NCBI GenBank assembly: GCA_000708835.1
Contig: DF237148.1
Location: forward strand, 68,356-132,355
DNA: 64,000 bases
Origin: Klebsormidium nitens
Taxonomy: Eukaryota > Streptophyta > Klebsormidiophyceae > Klebsormidiales > Klebsormidiaceae
Reading direction: 5' to 3'
Position numbers and translations under genes: made by a program. Below the pieces are notes generated by a model. That model was not told the DNA's origin, did no database searches, and saw only the letters and a program-made list of their open reading frames with translations. Shown piece after piece: positions 1 through 10,900 of this stretch. The stretch's first letter is position 1; each line of letters opens with the position of its first letter.

Positions 1-2265
1 ATGATAATTGGACTGCAGAACTTTGCAGAGCAATGATCCTTTGGAGTAAAATGGTTTTCCAATGCGCCATTTGAACGTCACAGAGGAGAACACCTCATCA
101 GAATGTTCACAGGCTGGAAAGGAGCAGGGACGTGACAGCGAGCGTAACGAAGAGGGCAACGATCTGTTCTGAAACGGTTTATTCAGATTATGGCCCCCAT
201 TTACAGGGGTACCTGAGTTTCTACATGGAAAGCCTAGCAAGAAGAGCGAAGCATGAGACACTCGAAAACCACAACAAAATGAAAGCCGCCAGATCATGGC
301 TGCTTTGAACAGCCTTTCTCACCCTTCCTTCAAACCTGTCGCTTTTTCATGGCTATCGAGCTGATCACCCTGACGCCTCGGCCTGACATGACTCTGGACG
401 GAATTCCCAGTCTAGAGATGCCTATAAGATGTGAGGAGGGGAGGTATTGGACAGGGGTTACTGAATGGAGGGGAAGAGGAGGGGAGGACTGTCAGAGTAA
501 GGAGTCCTCTATGCGGGAAGAAGTTGACTCTCTTCACTAGCTGTGACATGGATAATGGCAGTTGACATGGATCATATGAAAATGAACGTTGAGGAACACG
601 AGAGGCTAGCTAGGCAAGCAAGTACAGAAGGGTCCTTGTTGACCAGGAATAAGTAACCAGAACAATCTGTGCCAAAACTAGGACAAAGCGGGTATTCGTA
701 TTGGTTATGAATATCGTCGATTCATCACAAACAGCAGAAGTGCTGACTACAACCTACCTCCTTAGACAAGGGCGCCCTCCTGAATCCAATCTGTGAGTAT
801 TCCATCGTTCCTGGAAGTCGAAGCAGCAAGCTGCGGAACCCTGACGACGCTGTGCGCTGGGGAATTGGTCGAACGGACGTCTTGCAGAGCAAGAAAGCAA
901 CGCAAGTTTTGCAGAGAGTCGACTTTTGCAGCGCCGCTGAATGCAGCTCAGCAGTTCCATATAGCTCCCACGGAGGCGGGGAATAAGCTCAGCACTCGAA
1001 ACCCGTCAAAGTCACAGGCTCGCGGCCGCGCCCCGGATGCGTCACGACACTGGGCGGCCAGAGGATTGCGCGCGGTTGGAACTGCATGCGCGCATATTGA
1101 TCTGTCATCTTGGGTGCCTGCTCTCGCTAGATCCTGAGCCGACGGCTGCGATATGTGGATATCATCGCGCAGAACTCGCCCCGAATATCTGCGCGATCCT
1201 AAACCCTTACAAGAAACCAAGCGGACGGTGCGCGCCAACGCGGCTGATGGCGCAATGGCGGCCGCCGTGCAACACGTCCCCTTTGAGGCGGATCGGATCG
1301 CCGGGCCGAGGACTGTACGTGTGCTTCTGGGAAGGCCGGCTGGCAACTTGCTAGCGCGTTTATGACCTGCAAATCTAGCTCACTGCTGACATGAAGTCCA
1401 ATAACGTTGTGAGGCGTCACCTCCTGAGGCGACGTACCTTGCATGACCGACCGGGTACGGTTCAATGCTGCAATGCCGCCTCGAAGATTGTATATAAGCC
1501 TGCCACGCCGCGCGTTGCTGATCGAAGTAAGCCGAAATTAACCTGTCTTATATTTTACCCGTCATGCATGGTGAGACTGACCAGAAGCCTTAATTCAAGG
1601 CTTGTGGATGCATGCAGTAGCTGGCCGCCCGATCATCTGGCCAAAGGCTAGTTGCATGCCGTAAAGCTGCATATTTAAACTGAATCAGCAGTGAGTCTAA
1701 AATCGAGTTCTTAATCAAGGATCGACTGGTGCATTTGTTGTTCGCATGCTGCTCCTACAGCAGAAGCTTAATCATATGTATTTGCATCTCAATCATGATC
1801 GAGATCTCGGCCCGGTCGCACGGAGTGGTGTTAGTGCCGGCGTGGCGACACGATCATAACTCGGTCGCAAACGCCATGCACTACATGTTTGTGGCACGGT
1901 CTAATTTAACAAGCCTGGCACCTTCTGATACCGGATTTGGTGGATACATTTGCATCACGGCTAACAGGAAGCTGATGCAAGTCATTCAAAGGACTTTTCG
2001 TTGTACGATTCGGTTCAAGAACAACAAATTTCCTTTAGGACTTTCCATGTCGTTCCTCGAGCCCGCATAGGTCTGGTTGCCTTTCTCAGCAAGAACCCTC
2101 TCGAGCACCCCTTACTACAGACTTCCTGTCAAACATTGAACGCGCTCTCTAAGATCTCCTCACCGCACGACCAAGAGTAGATGCACTTTCAAACTTGCAT
2201 CAGCTCTAAACGCATCTCGACTATCCTCAGCCTGGTCACATTCAGCCCCATCCCTCAGCGGCAAG
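1..2265. other. Left intergenic region, no gene recognised
   Basis: No open frame here has a family motif, and overlapping frames on both strands are open to a similar extent in the GC-rich part at 800-1350, so none is called. A TATA-like stretch (tatataag) lies near 1490 and a plant telomere-like motif (taaaccc) near 1199, but neither can be tied to a transcript. The 3' untranslated region of the kinesin gene on the minus strand should extend into the last few hundred bases. Confidence 0.5.
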
Positions 2266-5200
2266 TCACTGCCCGGAAGCGTCCTTCACCCGGGCCTGCC
2301 GCCTCGGCACCCCGATCTCGCACGAGTTGACCTTTGCGGCAAAGCGCAGCGAGCACAGCGACTCGTTGAAGGAGCTCCGGTCGGGCGCAATGTTGACGAA
2401 CATGAGCGTCTTGGAGTCGCCCCCGAGGCACGGCTGCAGCAGGTACGTCAGCTTGGAGTTGCGGTACGGCACGTGCGCGTCGCGGTTCGCGATCGCGGAG
2501 ATGACGTCACCCAGGCAGCTGAGGCTCTTGTTGATGGCCTGAGGAGGGAAGGTGAGGAGGGTTGTCGCTTCAGAGCTGTTTGTAGCATGTGAGGAGGACG
2601 AGCGTTTTGAAGCGGCTTCAGGAGGCTCTTAGTGATGAGGCCGACAGCGTTCAAAAAAGAGACCTCTAGACAAAACGACAATCTGAATTGAGGCCTCAAC
2701 CCAGTCCGGATTGTTGGACTCAGTGACGCACCCGTTATTTACACAAGCGCGGTCTGATCATTGGGTTCATCAGCTGAGACTCTTCGGAGCCCTCGCTATC
2801 TGCCAAACTAGGAACGGTCGCAACATCGGCCTCCTCGACCGGCATTCAGCAGATCGCACGTCGAACTTTTTGTTTCCTTCCTCTCTAAGCTATGGGGGGA
2901 AACTAGGACGCCTTCACAACGATCCCTCTAATCTTTTCACAGTCATCTGCGCCGCATCATGAAGCCTGCGGACTCCTTTGGAACGGGCTACCATAGCCCA
3001 AATGCCAGACCATCTGTGATCCATCCTCGAAGCAATTCTTATTAGGTCAGCGCTAACCCACCTGGGTTTCCTTGAGGCGGTCGCCGGTGGCCCCGCTGCG
3101 CGAGAGGCGCTCGCTGCCGGCGAGGTCGATGAGGTTGAGCACGCCGTTGACGGTCTGCTCCGTCGTCTCGTTGCTACCCGCGATGCGCAGCGTGAACACG
3201 CAGTGGCTGCGTGACGAGCGCTCGTTCATGGCGGTGCGGCCGACCGTCCTGGGAAAACGTGTCAGAGAAATACTTGAGAGTACGGAACGATTACACTTTA
3301 ACAAGTAACTTCTAGAGAAGAACCGGTGTGTAGTGAGACGACAGTCGTAGAACACGCGAGGTTGGNNNNNNNNNNNNNNNNNNNNNNNNGAACGATTACA
3401 CCTTTTACCAAGAACTTCTGAGAAAGAACCGGTGTGTATGTGCGCAGCGTGAACACGCAGTGGCTGTGCGACGAGCGCTCGTTCATGGCGGTGCGGCCGA
3501 CCGTCCTGGGAAAGGAAGGGTTCGGGTGTTAGATGAGAAGATGAGGAAGTCTCTGATTTAAGTTGTTACAGGTCTAATGCGGAGAAGAACCGGCTAAAGA
3601 ATGTGAACACGCAGTGGGTGCGTGACGAGCGCTCGTTCATGGCGGTGCGGCCGACAGTCCTGGAGGGGAAGAGGGCGGAGATTAGGGAGGGTTACTAGGG
3701 TGACGGTTGAAAAGAAAATTTTCGAAGCACTGCAGTGCAGTGAGAAAAGGAAGATGTGAAGGAACTCGCTTTGGGGACGAGCGTTCGTATTTGACCGCAC
3801 CGCCGGCGGGTCTGGAGATTGTCTACAGCCGTCACAAAGCAGACTTGCAGAGGAGTCTGATTAAAAGATCAAGTACTGATACAGCGATACATAGAAGACT
3901 TTTTTTAATCCCATTGCTGATCTGTCTTCAGCAATGAGTTTTCTCGATAAGAGCATTGAGCCGATCGGAAATGGACACCCCTAATCTAGATGGGTGCCTC
4001 AAGCCAACCATTCCGCTTAAAGAGCCCCACCTGCTCTGCGCTGCCTTCTGCATCATGAGCTCCACCTCGTGCCACGTGGCGACCTCCACGAGCGTCAGGT
4101 CCGCGACCGTTGTGTTGCCCTGCGCGTCGTGCTTGATGGCGTGAGCCTTGCCGCCAGCGTCCGCGGCCTTGTCCTGGACAGAGCGGGAGAGGATACTTTA
4201 TAAGAGGATCCTATGATCGAGAAATTGGAGGAACCTCAGATCTATATTTATGAGAAACCCGGCTTGGTCCTGACATGGCGAGAGACGACTCTATACATTG
4301 AGGGGGATCATCGAAAGCCATGTATTTTGGTGGAGAAGATGCTCCCAAAAGGAGGACTGGCAGTCCCTCGTGCTGCACAAGAGACTGTGCTTGCATGGCC
4401 TCAGCAACGAAGTGCGCACTCTCAACAGGTAGAGACTCTCAAGATGCGGACTTCAAGGCTGCAATGACGCGGGTTGCTTGAAGATCATGTAAGTACTCCA
4501 AGGTATAAGGGCTGACACTCGGACCTAGCTGTGTGTTCGCTAATCTCCTACACTGGAGGCCACTCGTATGGATTGCGAGATGCAACCGAAAATATTTATG
4601 GACTTGAGCAGGGCCTTGACAACTGTCGAGTACGGTGGCTGGAGTGACGACATACTGAGAAGCCGTTCGTGAGGAAGGCCTCTAGGACTATCCCGCAGCG
4701 AGCCCCATATTGGATGATTCAAGACAAGAATGGTTTTGGATGAGCGTCTCACCTTTTGAGCGCTGGCAGGCACCAGCAGGTCCCTCAGCGATTCGTTATA
4801 GATCTCCAGCATGCTCGCCTGCATCGTGAACGTCCATCCCTGGAAGGAGACAGAAAGCCAGTGTATTGGGCTTCGAATCTGGTTCCTAACGGAATAATAT
4901 TCGTCCTGTGCGAGAGGGGAAGTGTCAGGAGTGCACGTTCAGTGATGACGTCAAGCAATTTCGGGCTGGTCTGGTCCGGCAAATGGCTTCACAGGAGTGT
5001 TCGAAAGTTCAAAACCAGCAAAAAAGGCTCATAAAGAATCTCAAGTTCTATCTACAAAGCATGTCACAGTGCTACTTCCCGCTCGTCCCACTAATCCAAA
5101 GTTGGTTTCAACTTCTCTATTGAAGCAACATCCCAATAGCAGCTCTCTTCCAATCTCTCAATTCAGATGGAGTGCGTCGCGCAGGCTCTTTCGTACCTGC

Positions 5201-8200
5201 GCCTCCAGGTGCTGGCTGGCCTGGAAGATCTGCTCCAGCGACCGGGGGATCATGCCCCGGGCCTCCGCCGGCTGGGGGACGCCCAGCATGGTGTGGGTCT
5301 TGCCGGAACCGGTCTGCCCGTACGCGAAAATGCACACCTGCGCAAATTCACAAGGAGAAGAGACGTTCTTATCAAATTGAAATGATGAGGATTTTCAAGG
5401 ACAAGCGGCCTGCATCTAGCCAGGGAACAGACTCCTCGGCAAGCAGAAAACACATCGATCGAGGGGCTCTGGGGCCATTGACGCTTGTCTAAAACGCGCT
5501 GTATGAACACTGGAAAGATCTTGCATTTCCTGCACCGGTTGGCTCATATTGGATAAGGTCACCCCTGTTGGAGTTCGCCACCGCTCAGTACAGGGTCGAA
5601 AGAGGAAGTCTCTTCTACTCACCAAATTCTCTGAGACGTCGATATCTCGAAAAGCGTAAGGAACGATCAAGCAGAAGGCCAGGGCAGACAGTCTTTAGAT
5701 GTTCAACAGAATACAGTAGATTTTGCTCGCCGCTCTTTTGAATGAGAAAGATTCGAGTTCCCACCTTGTAGCCATCGAGGGCGCTCTGCACGAGCATGGA
5801 GATCTCCTGGAACACCTCCGCCTGGGGCGCCTCAGGCCCGAAAACCTTGTCGAATGCAAAGGGGTACTTGGGGCCTGAAACGGGAAGATGGTGTCAAGCG
5901 CCGGCGTCCATCGCTAAACAAGTCAAGCGGCGTTTCTCTGTATGCCGATCAATCAAGCCTCTCTTACTCCACAGTCTTCCTGTGGTCTCAAGCCAAGCAT
6001 CACAAGCCCGGTTTCAGAGAGTCTAAGGACGAAGGCATCACCTGCGGCCGGCACCAGCTCGACCCCCCTGCCCGCCAGCTCTGCTGACGTGGGGTACTGC
6101 AGGATAGGCGGCTCGCCCGCACCTTCCTTTTCGTCCTCGGGGAGGGGGGGCCGGACGCGGCAGAAGACACGGATGTTGCCCTTCAGCTCCTGTACACATA
6201 GTGTAAGCGGGTTGACAGCCCGAAAATAGGGTCGGTTTTACCATTCTTCGATTTTGCCATGCACTTGAACGAGGTTGAACCAAATGTGATAAGATGATTG
6301 AAGTTGCATCATCATTAAGTAATAGGAAAGCGATGCGAAGTGAAAGGCCTCTCTCCCCTCAGACTGCAAGTCAGTTGAGCCAGTATGCGTTGAAGAGGCA
6401 TTCACCACGTTCTTCCGGTTCCGTGGGGTGATAAAACAGTTAACAAGCACGAATCACCGCGCAAATCTGTGTCACTACCCTTCGAGCAATATCCTACTCT
6501 CACGTGAACGACCGAGAACTTGTGCAGACAGACTGATTGCCAGAGAAATCGTCTTCGAGAGACGTTAAGTGACGCCTTCCGAAGAGGCAAGACTGACGTC
6601 ACGCACCTGGATAGTGTTGTGCAGCTTGCGGCGGACCTCCTCTCCGTCCGCCACCTTCTTTTCCGCCTCCGCTAGTTGCTCCTCTAAATCGGTGCACTTA
6701 GCCTGAAGGCCGTCCGCCTCCGCCCGCCGCTGCTTCGCTAAGCCCTCCGCCAGCTGTCAAGAGGAAATTCGACAGGTCGGTTAAGGTCAGAATCCGCTCG
6801 ATATTGGAACAGACTTTGGAAATTGCACGGTGTTTCAAAGTTGAAGATTCACCCCGAAGATAATTTCTGGTTGGGTGCGCACGCTGTTTCTGAGCGTTTG
6901 AAATACCTACGTAACAATAGAAACGATGGTAGGCCGAAGGACCAGCCAGGAAGCGACAGATACGTGTTCCTTGGACAGTAGGACTACAAGTTACATCAAA
7001 CTCTCAACAGTGTTACCTCTGAAACTAGGTTGTAGAGAGAAAATCCTAAGCAAAAGTTTGGCTTTTGTCGACCCACCTGGAACTTATGGGAGCCAACCTC
7101 GATCTGCCGCCTCAGGCCCGCAATCAGCTCAGCCTGGGACGAGAAGCTTTCCTGTAAAATGAATGATTGTATTCGCTTAGATGGAATGCGCACAAACATT
7201 GTGGCGGTCTTAGCAATAGAATGCCCGAAGCTAAGTTGCGAATGGTGAGCGGTGAGCAGGCCGCTACCTGGTCGAGCTCTTGGCCACACGTTCCTTCTCG
7301 GTCGCTTTGATGGTACCGGTATTCGGAAGGGAGGCCAAGTTCGTCTTGGATGTCAAGAGAGACGGAAATGCCTTTGCAAACGGACTCAAATTCTGCGCCC
7401 GCTCCCGAAGCATTCCATTGCTCTCCGGATCCGTCGCTGTCCGCTGCAACCCGCAGTGAAATGGAACCAATCATAAGAGGAAATACTCGAGGTGCAAAAA
7501 CCCAGCTTGCGACCATACCAACTGGGTGATCCGTCCGTGAAACGGCACCAAGACGAAGGCAAAGGAATGCGATATACCCTTCTCTAGAACAGCTCCATCT
7601 GCACAGCATGCTTGCCGGTTCGCACAAGCGAACCAAGAGCCATCAAAGAGAAGAACCAGGGACCAACAAAACGACAAGGCAGTAGAACGAGAAACCAACC
7701 TCGAGCGCGGTGGCCTTGTTCGCGAGCGACTCCATCTCTGCGGCAGACTTTCCGGTGCATTCGCGGTACCGCGCGTTCTCTGCCGCCAGGGCCTTCCCTT
7801 CGGCCGCCCGCTCGTCACGCTCCGCCACAACTTTGACCACCTCGGCACGTGCCCTCTCGCAGTCCGCGGCTAGGAGCTGCTTCGACTGGACTGCCTCGTC
7901 TGCCGAGCGCTGCAGAAGCGCACGGGGAAGGATTCGATCTCGGTGTCTTCTTTATCTTTTTGGTTCTCCTAAGCAAAGGAGTCAATTCGCTACGAAGGGT
8001 AACGTCAGAGAAATGTTTGGTACAATTTCCTTGTGTTGCTACCTTGAGAGATGCTTGTTGTGTTTGGAATGAGGAGGGACTCTGCCTGGCCCTAGCTGTC
8101 TCGAAGAAAAGGGTTGCTCAAAGTACGGCCTTCGAGCAGAGCCAAAGACGTAAGAACGGGGATTGCACCTGAAGATATGGGCATGGTCCGTCGAACGAAA

Positions 8201-10900
8201 CGTTTCACGCTGTGCAAGCTGAGTCCTTTTGTGGACGTGTTGCCACTGCTTCAAATGTGAGTTAAGAATGTGTACTCACCATGGCCTGCCCCAGCTGCGC
8301 CTGAAGGGCCGCATTCTGCCCCTTTACCGCCGCCATCTCTTCCACCAGGACGGCGCGCTCCTCCTGCACCTTCAGTAGCGCCTGCTGCGCAGTTGCCGTA
8401 TCGCCCTGCAAGAAGCAGGATGCGGCTTATCCATTTGCGAGGGAATGGGTGTAAGCTTCGCTATCACAGCCATAACTTCACCATGAATAGCTCTTCGACT
8501 CTCTTCTGCTGGAACTAGTCTTGTCTGCAGCTGGAAGGAGGCGCTGCTCATTGATCTTTTGTTTCCGCTTGTAGGACAATCCGAAAACACTGACCATCTC
8601 TGAAAGACCTGTTGCGCAAAGACCCGACCACTTCCGCTCCCTCTGATTGTTCAGTGTGAGGACCAACAGCCAAGTCCCTTTGCTTTGAACCCAACACTTA
8701 TCCTATTCTCACACCAAACCTTCAGAACGAAACGTCAGCATCACGAGCGGTTGGCCAGGTTCACACCTGCAGTTTGCTATTGTACGACTGTAGGCTGGTG
8801 TTGTACTCCTGGAGCCGTGTGTTGATGTCCCGCATTGCAGCCCCTTGCTCGGTCAATGTGGCAATCTCCGCTTGGGCACGGGACAGGTCGGCTGGACAAA
8901 AAGAGGAGAAAAGAACGGACTTGAAGGGCGAATCCTCTTGAATTCACAAGGAGGGCGTCCAATAAGGTCTTTTATCGCAAAACCATATAAACATATTTTC
9001 TCATGGTCGTAAGTGACCAGACGAGCCAAAGGACTGGTTGGGGAGGCTGGCTACTCCATTCGATTGGCTCCTAGAAGCCGGGTCGCTCTGAGCTTGACGG
9101 CCGTTTAAGCGAAGCATCCCTGTGAAATAGCATCCATCTGCCAAGCCAAGGGATTAGCGAGGGAAGCTTTGAGTATTGACTGCATCTCGATGTCAGCCAA
9201 AGAGCTTTGTAGCCTTCACTCGGCGAGTCACTGACGCCCATTCGGAAATAGCCAGCTTCTACCCCTTCGGGAGGTCTGAGGTTAACATTCCCGCTTCAAT
9301 GCATGGTCTGGATCAGCTCCTTACTATAAAATTGACCCTGCTTTTCCACCCACCTGTGAGCCGGGACTTTGTCTCTGCCGCTTCCGCCAGCGCCTCTCCG
9401 TTGCTCTGCCGCACCGCCTGCAGGCTCGCGTTTTCCGCCTGGGAGTCTGAAAGTCTCCGCTCTAGTTCGCTGATGTTCTGCTTCAGAGCTGCCACCTCCG
9501 TCTCCAAGTCACTCTGCCTCCTTGCGGCGGCCGTGGCTGCAATTGAACTAGACCCTTTTAGACAATGCACATGGCTCTTTTGAATCTTGCAAAGGAAACT
9601 CCATCCACCGTCTCTGAACATGTCTGGTGGAGAACAAACGTTAAATTGGATATTCTGCTTTATTCTTTCACTAACCGTACTGACCCCGAAGGAACCTGAT
9701 GTGTGGTGACAGACGCACTTTTGTCCTTCCACTCTCCTTGGCTACGTTTGACCGGAGGCTGCCCTTCACTATGAGGAAGCCCCATGAACTCAGGTGGACC
9801 TGAGTCACCCATCCTTGAAAGACAATAGAGTCCTAGAAGATTTCTCGCACTCTGCAGTTCCCTGAGCAGGTTGCCTTGTGGTGACTATGTATTTGAACGT
9901 CTTCAAGTCCTGCAAAGCATACTCCCCTCTTCACTTAGATGAGAGGCCAAATGCAACGTATCCTTCGCCCTTCGCAAAATGGCATACCTGCGTCCTCCCT
10001 GAGTGTCTTCTCCTTGGCAACGTCGGCCTGCAGGCTGTCCTTCTCCATGAGGAAGCCCTGCTCCAGCTGCTGGAAGTTGCGGATACACGCGCGCAGCTTC
10101 TTGATGTACTCCATCATCTGCTCGCTCTTGCCCTGGCAGCAAAAAGTGAGATGCATCGCAAAGATGTTCAGCTGTGAGTCAATCGGTCTGCTGGTTAATG
10201 GCTGGCCAGAGAAAAGATTGCGTGCAGCTCTTGAGCTACTTGATCATCAGCTCGCTTGCCCTTTCAGCAGAAGGACACATCAGCAAGATGTCAATTCATC
10301 CGAAAGGATCTTCAGCTGTGGTCGGTCTGCTGGCAGATGGCTGGCCAAGGGAAAGTTTCGAGGAATGCCTTGGAAATGTAGTACCACTACACAAAGAGCA
10401 CAAAGAAGAAAGGCACTCGCTCACCACATCTCTATCCTCTCAGCCAGCTTTGAGCACATCTCATTCGGTTGCTACACACCTTGTTAAAAAGACAACCAAG
10501 CAAAGCACTGAAACATAGCGTCTACACCGCTGAGGCACCAACATAAGGAGCAATTGCGCCCTACACATCATCCCTCCGCCAAATACAAGGCAGTTTTCAG
10601 CAGATTACTGCCCACCTTGTAATCGAACTTGCCCTTCCCCATCATCTTCATGCTCAGCAGCTCTTCCACGTTCATGCTGGCCGAAGAGATGCCCTCCCAC
10701 TGTGGCTCAGGGACAGTTTGCACTGCAGAAGCCACCGGCGGCCGGCCATTCACAGAGTCTTTCCGCGCAGAGAGACCGCCAAGCGTGGCCCGCCTGGTTG
10801 GAGGAGCTGGGTCGAGAGTTGACAGCTTGCGCTTCTTCTCGGGGGGGCCGCAGGCATTCTCCTTGTCCTGCATTTGTTTGTGTAGTGCACGTTTCACCAT
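2266..10900 (-). CDS. Kinesin-14 (ATK1/KATA-type, C-terminal motor), 16 exons
   Basis: Predicted minus-end-directed microtubule motor of about 854 residues, acting in spindle and phragmoplast organisation (family knowledge). Predicted exons: 10900-10616, 10132-9988, 9536-9354, 8891-8767, 8405-8280, 7909-7696, 7443-7268, 7151-7077, 6753-6607, 6189-6042, 5874-5765, 5337-5197, 4839-4753, 4173-4031, 3248-3062, 2538-2266; the total of 2565 bases is divisible by three. The protein has a basic N-terminal tail, a long coiled coil (about 96-490), the neck-motor junction [10 protein letters not shown] (about 497), the P-loop GQTGSGKT (585-592), switch I NERSSRSH (710-717), switch II DLAGSE (743-748) and the family-typical tail CEIGVPRRQ. 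Motor at the C terminus plus this neck places it in kinesin-14. Length is close to plant ATK1 (about 790). The start is uncertain: ATG at 10900, or the next in-frame ATG at about 10876. Exon 7 has an uncertain frame; the phase fit needs a weak donor at 7695. Confidence 0.88.
3189..3664 (-). repeat. Tandem triplication of the kinesin switch I exon start
   Basis: Three near-identical blocks at about 3189-3253 (the real exon 15 start), 3442-3513 and 3600-3664 each contain the acceptor and the coding sequence for the switch I motif NERSSRSH and CVFT. The flanking intron sequence with the word gaaccggtgtgta is repeated too, so the unit is larger than the exon fragment. The two extra copies lack the rest of the exon and its donor. 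One copy encodes NERSSHSH, a change within the switch I motif. An assembly gap lies inside the array. Confidence 0.85.
3366..3389. other. Assembly gap (24 N) inside the switch I repeat array
   Basis: A run of N characters sits within intron 14 of the kinesin gene, between copies of a tandem repeat. The true repeat number may be larger than the three copies visible. Confidence 0.98.
10093..10350 (-). repeat. Tandem duplication of kinesin exon 2 acceptor region
   Basis: The segment at about 10093-10205 (first part of exon 2, its acceptor and adjacent intron) has a diverged second copy at about 10222-10350. Aligned words in the same order are the ctcgctcttgccc stretch, the cagcaaaaag/cagcagaagg acceptor flank, ttcagctgtg, cggtctgctgg and atggctggcc. 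The extra copy sits in intron 1 and contains only the first bases of the exon, so it is probably a dead 3' splice-site decoy. Confidence 0.75.

Noticed and set aside
793-1346. Overlapping 105-132 codon frames on both strands
   Set aside because: The GC-rich sequence leaves several frames open at once; none has a family motif or splice context.
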